A stretch of DNA of 5,719 nucleotides, taken from positions 2,850 through 8,568 of the forward strand of contig QIAS01000274.1 of assembly GCA_003225615.1 (NCBI GenBank), given 5' to 3'. Every line of letters starts with the position of its first letter. The first letter of the stretch is position 1. A program made the position numbers and the translations under genes. Shown one piece after another: positions 1 through 5,595 of the stretch. The notes under the pieces are model-generated. The model worked only from the letters and a program-made list of their open reading frames with translations, was not told where the DNA came from and did no database searches. Source of the DNA: Acidobacteriota bacterium (lineage in GTDB: Bacteria; Acidobacteriota; Terriglobia; Terriglobales; Acidobacteriaceae).

Positions 1-227
1 AGCTGAATACCTGGTCGGGCTGCGGGATTGCGCGCCAGACCTTCCGCCGCCGCCGCTGTCGCCTTGGCCTGTGCCAAGCCGCACACAGCGGAAGCAATCG
101 CCATAGAAAATCCCGCCGTGATCGCAACCCAGTTCGTCGACCCGGCTGCCGCCCCGCCTTGCGCGAACGCCGGGACGACAAAGCACATTGCCGAGAACAC
201 CATGAATAAGTAGCTCAGTTTACGCAT
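1..227 (-). CDS. atpE: F0F1 ATP synthase subunit c, 5' part (runs off the left edge)
   Basis: Subunit c forms the membrane rotor ring of ATP synthase. Only the first 75 codons are present: a signal-peptide-like N-terminus, helix 1 and the start of the polar loop. The second helix with the proton-binding carboxylate lies outside the window. Residues 1-22 look like a cleavable signal peptide (RK, then a hydrophobic run, then AFA before Q23). Helix 1 covers about residues 33-62, followed by the conserved loop ARNP (65-68, with R66). At the usual helix-1 glycine positions the sequence reads G50-L-A52-Q-A54-K, so two glycines common in related c subunits are alanines. The ATG at 227 is preceded by a strong Shine-Dalgarno sequence GAGGAGAG (235-242) at good spacing, the clearest ribosome site in the atp genes here, which fits the need for many c copies per complex. 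It follows atpB after a 169-bp gap holding an inverted repeat. The identification is firm despite the truncation. Confidence 0.9.
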   Translation of the reverse strand, partial: MRKLSYLFMVFSAMCFVVPAFAQGGAAAGSTNWVAITAGFSMAIASAVCGLAQAKATAAAAEGLARNPAARPGIQ

Positions 228-313
228 TGTCTTTCTCTCCTCATCGCTATGAATTACCGCCAGTGGGTGGTTGACGTCATCCTCGTGCAGACGCCCTCAC
301 GCTCGCGGCGAAC

Positions 314-396
314 CAGTACTCAGTACCGGGAACCGAGTACCGAGTTCAAGAAGAATCTGACTTCTCTCGGTACTCGCTACTAGATACTCGGCACTC
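314..396. repeat. Imperfect inverted repeat between atpB and atpE (GAGTACCGAGT-type)
   Basis: Two 31-bp arms, 314-344 and 366-396, are inverted copies of each other with about 22 of 31 positions pairing. The innermost 11 bp are perfect: CGAGTACCGAG at 334-344 against CTCGGTACTCG at 366-376. The spacer adds AGAAG/CTTCT (349-353 and 361-365) around a 7-nt loop, so the atpB-atpE transcript could fold into one long hairpin with a small bulge. Each arm is itself built from short related units of the type GAGTACCGAGTA. The repeat ends directly against the atpB stop codon and leaves the atpE ribosome site free. No T-run follows on the transcribed strand, so it does not look like an intrinsic terminator. 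It may be a dispersed REP-like palindrome or an mRNA-stability or processing hairpin; the window alone cannot decide. Confidence 0.75.
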
Positions 397-1128
397 TTAA
401 TGCTCCTCCGCCACTGCTCCCTGCAGGTACACAGTGGTCAAGAGGACAAAAATGTAAGTCTGCAGGAACGAAACACCTATGTGCAACCCAAGAAAAAGAA
501 TGGGCACGCCGATCGGCACCAGCGAGATGAATACCAATGTCACCATATCGCCGGCGAACATGTTGGCGAAAAGACGTATGGTCAGCGAGAGCACGCGCGC
601 CAGGTGGCTGATGATCTCGATGGGAACCATCAACGGAGCCAAGACGGGCATGGGACCGGCAAAGTGCTTCAGATAGCCAATCCCTGCGTGTTTGAATCCC
701 TGGGCTTGATAATAGACAAAAGCGGTGATGGCGCAGCCCAGTGGCACGAACTTTACCGCGGTAGGCGACTCGAATCCCGGAATCAGGCCAATCAGATTGC
801 ATATCAGAATGAAGTAGCCCAGCGTCAGCAGGAATGCGGTGTAACCCTCGCTGTGCGGGCCGATTATTTCCCGGCTCTGTTGTTGAACAAAACCGTGGGC
901 CCCTTCGAAAATGTGCTGCACTGCCCCAGGCCGATCGACAGAAAGCCGGGTGCGCACGTAGAAGAAAACCGCGACCAGGAAAATGAAGACGAGGATCTCC
1001 ATGGCCAGCGCGTTATATATAGGAGCCTCTGGATGCCGGGGTTCAATGCGGACGGCCCGCATCAGGGCGGTGACCGGACGGGCCAGCAGATGATTCAGAA
1101 TCTGGGTAAACCAGAGTTGTTCGGGCAT
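397..1128 (-). CDS. atpB: F0F1 ATP synthase subunit a
   Basis: Subunit a is the stationary proton channel of F0, passing protons to and from the c-ring. The 243-residue protein is of usual length and polytopic. Its C-terminal half carries the family signature: the essential arginine is R185 in LTIRLFANMFAGD (182-194), matching E. coli R210. By spacing from that arginine, E171, D194, H216 and Q223 match E. coli E196, E219, H245 and Q252, so the half-channel residues appear intact. The end, VYLQGAVAEEH, is typical. The ATG at 1128 has a GGAG (1141-1144) with a 12-nt spacer, rather long. It lies 54 bp downstream of atpI and is followed by the inverted repeat and atpE, the standard I-a-c order of an F0 operon. 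Subunit b and the F1 genes are not in the window. Confidence 0.97.
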   Translation of the reverse strand: MPEQLWFTQILNHLLARPVTALMRAVRIEPRHPEAPIYNALAMEILVFIFLVAVFFYVRTRLSVDRPGAVQHIFEGAHGFVQQQSREIIGPHSEGYTAFLLTLGYFILICNLIGLIPGFESPTAVKFVPLGCAITAFVYYQAQGFKHAGIGYLKHFAGPMPVLAPLMVPIEIISHLARVLSLTIRLFANMFAGDMVTLVFISLVPIGVPILFLGLHIGVSFLQTYIFVLLTTVYLQGAVAEEH

Positions 1129-1182
1129 AAAAAAGCTTTTCTCCAGCCTTAGCTACCCTCGATCTGCATTGCTTTGGGTGAT

Positions 1183-1620
1183 TCAGATTCCACGCGCCAA
1201 GGCTACGTAAGTTTCGTAGGCTGCTTCGCACGCGACGGCCGCTACGGGCAGAAACAGGCCCACTAAGAGCCCGTAGAGACTCGCGGGAGAAACACTCAAT
1301 ATAGCATAGGCCACCAAGGCCATCAAAAAGTAGCGCAGCAGGAAACGCAGTACGATTCCCTTCCCTGATTTTTTCGTGCCACTTTCCGTGATGCGGTCAG
1401 CCAATCCGATCACCACGCGCTTGAGCCAATAGAAATTCAGGTACGCGACGGCGCACCCGCAGGCCAAACCCAGCGCGCTGCGCCAGCCAAACCGAAGCCA
1501 GGCGCCCGCCGTAGCCGCCATCGTGACCACAATCATGAACAAGCGAATGCGGTCGAGCGCGCCGGAGTAGAAGGAGTCAGCATCACCTTTTTTTCCCGAG
1601 TTCTCGCTTTCCAGTTCCAA
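1183..1620 (-). CDS. atpI: ATP synthase subunit I-like membrane protein
   Basis: This 145-residue protein resembles the ATP synthase I family, small membrane proteins encoded just ahead of atpB that help c-ring assembly in some bacteria. A charged N-terminus (1-24) precedes four predicted membrane segments at about 25-42, 47-66, 89-109 and 112-132. The second holds a glycine-rich stretch leading into AYLNFYWLKR (59-68), a pattern seen in AtpI proteins. The assigned start is TTG at 1620. The same frame meets a stop, the TGA of the upstream gene, only six codons earlier, and no ATG occurs before residue 29, inside the first helix. A CGGAA a few bases upstream is a weak ribosome site, so translation may depend on coupling to the gene ending 15 bp before. 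Family assignment rests on size, topology and position; sequence in this family is poorly conserved. Confidence 0.82.
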   Translation of the reverse strand: MELESENSGKKGDADSFYSGALDRIRLFMIVVTMAATAGAWLRFGWRSALGLACGCAVAYLNFYWLKRVVIGLADRITESGTKKSGKGIVLRFLLRYFLMALVAYAILSVSPASLYGLLVGLFLPVAAVACEAAYETYVALARGI

Positions 1621-1635
1621 AGATACATTCCGTTG

Positions 1636-2523
1636 TCACGCTGGACGTAGCGAATAATCCTTTAGATCCCGATCCTGAGGAACAATTCCATACTTCTCCT
1701 CCAAGAACCGTTGCAGCTTGCGAGGCAGTTCCCGCGCCATTTCCTGCCATGTAACTACCTTGCAGCGCAAGCGAAGCTCAAGAAGGACGATGCAGCGCAT
1801 TACTGCATACCACGTTTCGTAAAGATCTGGCCGCCGCTCGTCTAGCATCACACAAAAAGCGCACTGGTTGGCGTGCGCGGCCAGCACGTTGCGGATCAAC
1901 TGGTACGACAGGTAACGATTTTCGAGGCGTGGCAGCATCCCGCAATCAAATACTTGTGCAAAATCTCGATAGCTTTCAATTAACTCAGCCCGCGCGCTCT
2001 GAAAACCAGTTTCCGTGAGCTTCGCCTCCACCAGCAGATCTCCAACCTTCATATCTACTTCCGTGCGATCGTATCTGCCGGCGCTGAATGGCACCCGCGC
2101 GCGAAATCCGAATTGCGGGACTGATCTCATCTCAACTCCGAGCAATCGAGCAATCCCATTCCGCTTTAAGGTCCCCGGAAAGCAAAAAATGTTCATCAGC
2201 AATGCGTCGGAACTGTGGCAGGAATCCAGTTCACGCCACCGCTGCCCATTGCGCGGCAATGCTTCCCAGGCGGTGCTGTGCACCTTGTGCAGCCGCTTGC
2301 GCCAGTTTTCGTTGCGCAGAATCGAGGAGTAAGCTTCCGGCAGAAAATTGCCGTGCTGTGTGCCATCCTCGGACGGCACATAGCAAACTACCGGCGGATC
2401 AGCCCGGCCCTCGCAAATCGGCAGCCGCAGGCGTTCCGCATAATGAAGATTGCGCGCACTAAGTTCCCGCCGAAGGCCCTTCGCGAAAGGAAAGGATGCT
2501 GGTTCGTGATTGAACCGCAACAT
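1636..2523 (-). CDS. PD-(D/E)XK nuclease-like protein, resembling PGN_0703 family putative restriction endonucleases
   Basis: A soluble 295-residue protein with no membrane segment or signal peptide. The core resembles a PD-(D/E)XK nuclease site: E155-V-D157 on one strand, then VEAKLTE with E166-x-K168, the metal-binding and catalytic pattern. Other stretches recall, from memory, the PGN_0703 putative restriction endonucleases: HGNF (57-60), W-x-x-R-L-x-K-x-H (74-82), HSSDALLMNIF (103-113), YQLIRN (207-212) and a C-terminal TWQEMARELP (258-267) running to FLEEKYG (273-279). Activity and substrate are unknown, and no methyltransferase is next to it. The ATG at 2523 is chosen because the frame lies outside atpZ from there; no clear ribosome site precedes it, and TTG at 2538 is an alternative. 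The open frame continues back to 2715 but that part overlaps atpZ and is probably non-coding. It sits between atpZ (62 bp away) and atpI (15 bp), a place where ATP synthase genes normally adjoin. Confidence 0.72.
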   Translation of the reverse strand: MLRFNHEPASFPFAKGLRRELSARNLHYAERLRLPICEGRADPPVVCYVPSEDGTQHGNFLPEAYSSILRNENWRKRLHKVHSTAWEALPRNGQRWRELDSCHSSDALLMNIFCFPGTLKRNGIARLLGVEMRSVPQFGFRARVPFSAGRYDRTEVDMKVGDLLVEAKLTETGFQSARAELIESYRDFAQVFDCGMLPRLENRYLSYQLIRNVLAAHANQCAFCVMLDERRPDLYETWYAVMRCIVLLELRLRCKVVTWQEMARELPRKLQRFLEEKYGIVPQDRDLKDYSLRPA

Positions 2524-2585
2524 ATGAGCAGAATACAACGTTTTGCTGCACGACCCACAATCCGACCCTGCCGAAGCGCGAAAAG

Positions 2586-2813
2586 TTACTTCGACTCCTC
2601 GGACATCACAGCGCGAATTAACTCTACGAATCCGGCCATGATCCCGAGAAGCAAGCCGGCCAGATAAAGCCACTTTGTATGCAGCCAACGATCCAGAGCG
2701 GCCCCAACCAGCCATCCCACGAATGTGGCTGCCGGAAGCGTCAAACCAAGCTGGCTGTAGCGCGCCAGCAGCAGAAAGAAATTCTTCTTTTCTCTCTGTT
2801 CGTCGTCAGCCAT
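2586..2813 (-). CDS. atpZ: AtpZ/AtpI-type small membrane protein of ATP synthase (ATPase gene 1 family)
   Basis: A 75-residue protein with a charged N-terminus (1-11) and two membrane helices (about 19-40 and 48-68), the size and layout of AtpZ proteins encoded at the head of many atp operons. The first helix, preceded by the YSQLG start typical of this family (19-23), has small residues and glycines spaced along GWLVGAALDRW (33-43); the second has GLLLGIMAGF (53-62). Members have been proposed to assist F0 assembly or Mg2+/Ca2+ movement together with AtpI; the exact role is unsettled. It is the first atp gene here and probably opens the operon. The ATG at 2813 is the only good start; an AAGG lies too close to it to be ideal, and a better-placed AAGGTG is about 20 nt upstream. 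A short CACC-TGAA-GGTG hairpin could form in this leader. Confidence 0.88.
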   Translation of the reverse strand: MADDEQREKKNFFLLLARYSQLGLTLPAATFVGWLVGAALDRWLHTKWLYLAGLLLGIMAGFVELIRAVMSEESK

Positions 2814-2886
2814 ACCTTCTGTCTTATCACACCTTCAGGTGAATTGCAGTTCTGCGCAGCCCGTTTGAAGGATACGATACCCGGCT

Positions 2887-2982
2887 CTATGGTTCGGCTT
2901 GCTGCGGCTCGCCACGCCACGGCTCTGTCTCACGTTTTTTCGCCGGCGTCGTAGTGATCACTACCACACTGATCAACACCAG
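2887..2982 (-). other. Out-of-frame remnant of the exporter's C-terminus
   Basis: In the frame starting with CTG at 2982, 31 codons are open to a TAG at 2887-2889. They read LVLISVVVITTTPAKK followed by a charged tail rich in E, P, Q and R. This is the hydrophobic end and basic tail expected for the last helix of an EamA/YedA-type transporter. The annotated exporter frame instead runs into a hydrophilic, unrelated tail from residue 282 and stops at 2930. The break lies in or next to CGCGCGC (about 2982-2990): one extra base, or a loss of two (or 3n+2) bases, would join the two frames. It may be a true mutation or an assembly error. Confidence 0.75.
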
Positions 2983-3823
2983 CGCGCGGACCAATGGCTT
3001 CTCCACCAAAGAAATACCCTGCCAATACCGCGACCAGCGGATTTACATACGCGTACGTACCTACCTTGGTCGGCGACTCGTGGTGGATTAGCCAGACGTA
3101 GGCGGTGAACGCGACAATTGATCCGGCCACAATCAGATAAGCCAGCGCGAGCCAGGCGCCGCGGGAAACCGTATTAATGTGGAAGCCTCGGAATTCCCCG
3201 AGAAGCGCTGCAGTCAAGGTCAGCAGTACTCCGCCAACGAGCATTTGGATTCCAGAACTCATGACTTTTTCAGTGGGCAGCGGCAACTTGCGGGTAAGCG
3301 CTGACGCGATAGACCAACTGATCGCAGCCACGATCAAAGCGCACGCCCCGGCAGTGTCAATCGGAACTTCTCCGAAGCTCAGCGTGCGGCTCACCAGCAC
3401 AGCAACTCCGTCGATTCCTACCAGCAGAGCAATGGCCAGCCGCGCCGTCAGCCGTTGTGTCCCAAGGATGAGAATTTCCGACAATGCCATGAACACCGGG
3501 ATGGTGGCCAGCATGACCGCAGCCAGGCCAGAGGGCACACGCTTCTCCGCCCAGAACAGCAGTCCGTAATCGAAGACAAAGATCAAGACTGCAAGCAACG
3601 ACGCTGCGCCCCACTCCCGAAGAGCGGGCGAACGAGTTCCCTTCAGCCGCATCCAGCCGTAGAGAACAATCCCCGCGACCAGGAAACGCATGCCCGCGAG
3701 CAGAAACGGCGGCACTTCGCGCACCCCGACGCGGATCGCCAGAAAGGTCGAGCCCCAAACAAAATAGATAATCGCGAAGGCGAGCAGCACCTTCCACGCG
3801 CGCGGCTTCCAGGTCTCTTCCAT
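2930..3823 (-). CDS. DMT superfamily EamA-domain exporter, C-terminus frameshifted
   Basis: An inner-membrane drug/metabolite transporter of the EamA group, usually ten helices in two tandem five-helix domains; such proteins export metabolites or amino acids, and the substrate cannot be told here. Domain 1 spans about 12-147 and has the typical YFVWGSTFLAIRVGV (20-34) and an ERVPSGLAAVM-like stretch (93-104, KRVPSGLAAVML). Domain 2 spans about 157-280 with ISWSIASALTRK (168-179), VAFTAYVWLI (237-246) and TYAYVNPLVAVLAGYFFGGE (256-275). It resembles E. coli YedA in overall pattern. After R280 the sequence becomes hydrophilic and ends at 297, so helix 10 is lost; the correct tail is present in another frame to 2887. 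In the restored frame the protein would be about 312 residues, though helix 10 would still be rather short. The ATG at 3823 has AGGA at 8-nt spacing. It separates nuo from atp genes and probably has its own promoter in the 215-bp gap upstream. It may be a recent pseudogene. Confidence 0.88.
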   Translation of the reverse strand: MEETWKPRAWKVLLAFAIIYFVWGSTFLAIRVGVREVPPFLLAGMRFLVAGIVLYGWMRLKGTRSPALREWGAASLLAVLIFVFDYGLLFWAEKRVPSGLAAVMLATIPVFMALSEILILGTQRLTARLAIALLVGIDGVAVLVSRTLSFGEVPIDTAGACALIVAAISWSIASALTRKLPLPTEKVMSSGIQMLVGGVLLTLTAALLGEFRGFHINTVSRGAWLALAYLIVAGSIVAFTAYVWLIHHESPTKVGTYAYVNPLVAVLAGYFFGGEAIGPRAGVDQCGSDHYDAGEKT

Positions 3824-3888
3824 GAGGCCAGTCCTGTGCGAAATGCAAACAATCCCGCCTGATTAGATCAGCGGCAGCCATTTTGGAA

Positions 3889-3917
3889 GCGGATTTCCGC
3901 CATAAAAAGTTTTTATG
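3889..3917. promoter_or_regulatory. Two adjacent palindromes upstream of the exporter gene
   Basis: GCGGATTTCCGC (3889-3900, 5-bp arms) is directly followed by CATAAAAAGTTTTTATG (3901-3917, 8-bp arms around one central base). They lie about 66-94 bp upstream of the exporter ATG. A weak minus-strand -10-like TATAGC lies just upstream at 3920-3925, which would place a start point inside the second palindrome; its -35 (TTCTGC) is poor. An operator at the exporter promoter is possible but not shown. The rest of the 215-bp spacer 3824-4038 has no convincing gene on either strand. Confidence 0.25.
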
Positions 3918-4015
3918 AGGCTATAACCGATCGGAGATATGTGCAGAACGAGCGATGTGGAGGAGCAAGATTTCGTAATTGGATGCCAGAGATGAGAATG
4001 AGGTCCTTCAAGCTG

Positions 4016-4039
4016 AAGCCGGGTGCCGGAAGCCGGCTT
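4016..4039 (-). repeat. Hairpin-forming GC-rich inverted repeat at the nuoN stop
   Basis: AAGCCGG (4016-4022) and CCGGCTT (4033-4039) form a perfect 7-bp stem around a 10-nt loop, overlapping the first base of the nuoN stop triplet. An alternative shorter stem (GCCGG/CCGGC) lies inside it, and CTTCA/TGAAG pairs just beyond. No T-run follows on the transcribed strand, so this is not a standard intrinsic terminator; it could protect or end the nuo transcript by other means. Confidence 0.35.
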
Positions 4040-5595
4040 TACTTCATCAATCCAGCAATCGGCGTGGCCTGCGTTAGCCCTAACGACCAGTTCACCGCCT
4101 CGATGAACCAGTTGGGAAATATGCCGATAAATACCGTCGCCACGGCGGTCACGCCCAAAGCCGCTCGCATACCCCAACTGAGGGGTAGCAATTCTTTCTC
4201 CAGCGGCTCCCGCATGAGCATCGAATTAGCAATGCGCATGTAATAGTAAAGTCCGAACACGGCGTAAAGAACCGCCAGCGACGCCAGAACGTAATGCTTG
4301 CTCTCAATGAGGCTGAGAAAAATAAAGTACTTCCCATAAAAGCCTGCCAGCGGCGGAATTCCTGCCAGCGAAAGCAGGAAAATCAGCATCATGATGGCCT
4401 CTGTGGGAGCGCGGAAGTACAGTCCCGCAATATCATCAATCTCGTCGCCAATCACTTCACGGTTCCGCAGCGAGGTAATCACCGCGAACGCCCCCAGGTT
4501 CATGAACGTGTAAACCATCAAGTAAAGCAGGATTCCCTTGAACCCATCATAAAAAGCTGGTTGCGTGTAATCCACCGACGCCAGCGCAACCAGTCCCAGC
4601 AGCATGTATCCCACATGCGCGATGGAGGAGTAGGCCAGCAGGCGCTTCAAATTATTCTGGGTGAGCGCCGCCAGGTTCGCCCCGGTCATGGTGGCGATCG
4701 AAACAAAAATAATCAGCGGAAGGTACACGCTGCGTAGCGGGTAAAGCCCGAAAACCAGGATGCGCAGAAGCATGGCCCAAGCCGCTGCCTTCACTGCTAC
4801 AGACATGAATCCCGTAATACTAGTGGGCGCCCCTTCGTACGCATCCGGAGCCCATTGGTGAAAAGGAACCGCCGCAATCTTAAACAATAAACCAGTGGCC
4901 GTAGTGATCAGGGCCAGCACCGCGACCGGGTCCGCATGCCCGTTCCGCACCATCATCTGATGCTGCAGGGCATTGCCAATCGCCCGCAAGTTTGTGCTGC
5001 CGGTAAGGCCGTAGAACAATGACAATCCGTAAGCGAAAATGCCCGACGAAAATGCGCCAAGCAGCAAGTATTTCAGGGCGGCTTCATTCGAACGCCGGTC
5101 CCGCCGCAAGAATCCCACCAGCACATACGTGGAGATCGCCATTAACTCCAGCCCGATGAAGATCAGCACAATGTCGTAGCCTGCGGCCATGCACATCATG
5201 CCCACCACCGATAGCAACATCAGCGCATAGAACTCACCGTGATGTTCGTTTTCAATTTCGAGATAACGAACCGAAATTAAAATGGCCAGCGCGGTTCCCG
5301 CGAGAAACAGGTAAAAGAAATATATGGCAAAGCGGTCCACCAGCATGGACTGCATGAAAGCAAACCGGCCGAGATAGCCCCCTGCCCCCTTGGCATATAC
5401 CGCCTGAATCCGCCACACCCCCGCCGTCGCGAACAGAACGCCCGCAAACGCAGTAACCGCATTGACCCACTTCAGTTGCTTTGGCAGCATGAGGTCAATC
5501 AGCAGTATGCCAAGCGCAAACAGCGTCAGCAGAACCACCGGCAAAGAGAGCAGGTAGTCGGTGCCGGTGAAATATTGTGCCATCGAACCGCTCAC
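4039..5595 (-). CDS. nuoN: NADH:quinone oxidoreductase (complex I) subunit N
   Basis: NuoN is one of the three antiporter-like membrane subunits of complex I that pump protons while electrons pass from NADH to quinone. The 518-residue polytopic protein is slightly longer than many NuoN proteins (about 480-490). The proton-path residues are in place: E150 in IGLELMAISTYVLVGF (147-162), K175 in SNEAALKYLLLGAFSSG (169-185), K239 in LLFKIAAVPFHQWAPDAYEG (236-255), K269 in the next helix, K317 in NNLKRLLAYSSIAHVGYML (314-332) and K422 in SLAGIPPLAGFYGKYF (409-424). The start is GTG at 5595, preceded by GGGGA at about 7 nt; an ATG four codons later would be too far from that site. The GTG overlaps the TGA of the upstream gene (GTGA), indicating translational coupling. 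It is usually the last gene of nuo operons, as it appears to be here. Confidence 0.97.
   Translation of the reverse strand: MSGSMAQYFTGTDYLLSLPVVLLTLFALGILLIDLMLPKQLKWVNAVTAFAGVLFATAGVWRIQAVYAKGAGGYLGRFAFMQSMLVDRFAIYFFYLFLAGTALAILISVRYLEIENEHHGEFYALMLLSVVGMMCMAAGYDIVLIFIGLELMAISTYVLVGFLRRDRRSNEAALKYLLLGAFSSGIFAYGLSLFYGLTGSTNLRAIGNALQHQMMVRNGHADPVAVLALITTATGLLFKIAAVPFHQWAPDAYEGAPTSITGFMSVAVKAAAWAMLLRILVFGLYPLRSVYLPLIIFVSIATMTGANLAALTQNNLKRLLAYSSIAHVGYMLLGLVALASVDYTQPAFYDGFKGILLYLMVYTFMNLGAFAVITSLRNREVIGDEIDDIAGLYFRAPTEAIMMLIFLLSLAGIPPLAGFYGKYFIFLSLIESKHYVLASLAVLYAVFGLYYYMRIANSMLMREPLEKELLPLSWGMRAALGVTAVATVFIGIFPNWFIEAVNWSLGLTQATPIAGLMK

Noticed and set aside
28..213. A 61-codon plus-strand frame at the left edge
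   Set aside because: It is the antisense shadow of atpE; its alanine richness mirrors the biased codons of the c subunit.
314..396. CRISPR array or tandem satellite
   Set aside because: The short units are arranged as two inverted arms, not as direct repeats with regular unique spacers.
400..1152. A 250-codon open frame on the plus strand opposite atpB
   Set aside because: It lies antisense to a certain atpB. Its product is charged, low in hydrophobic segments and matches no family I know; open antisense frames are common opposite GC-rich membrane genes.
2524..2715. A 64-codon upstream extension of the nuclease frame, including a CxxC-like C-G-S-C
   Set aside because: Most of it overlaps atpZ in another frame, the sequence is Arg/Ser-rich without family features, and the homology-like region begins after the ATG at 2523.
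3357..3881. A 174-codon minus-strand frame overlapping the exporter
   Set aside because: It is an alternate frame of the exporter gene; its sequence is charged and unlike any known protein, while the exporter frame has clear EamA features.
4016..4039. Intrinsic terminator for the nuo operon
   Set aside because: The stem is present but no T-tract follows it on the transcribed strand, so I list it only as a hairpin.
3863..4177. A 104-codon minus-strand frame across the nuoN end and the spacer
   Set aside because: It overlaps nuoN in another frame and shows no domain, no membrane segment and no ribosome site support.
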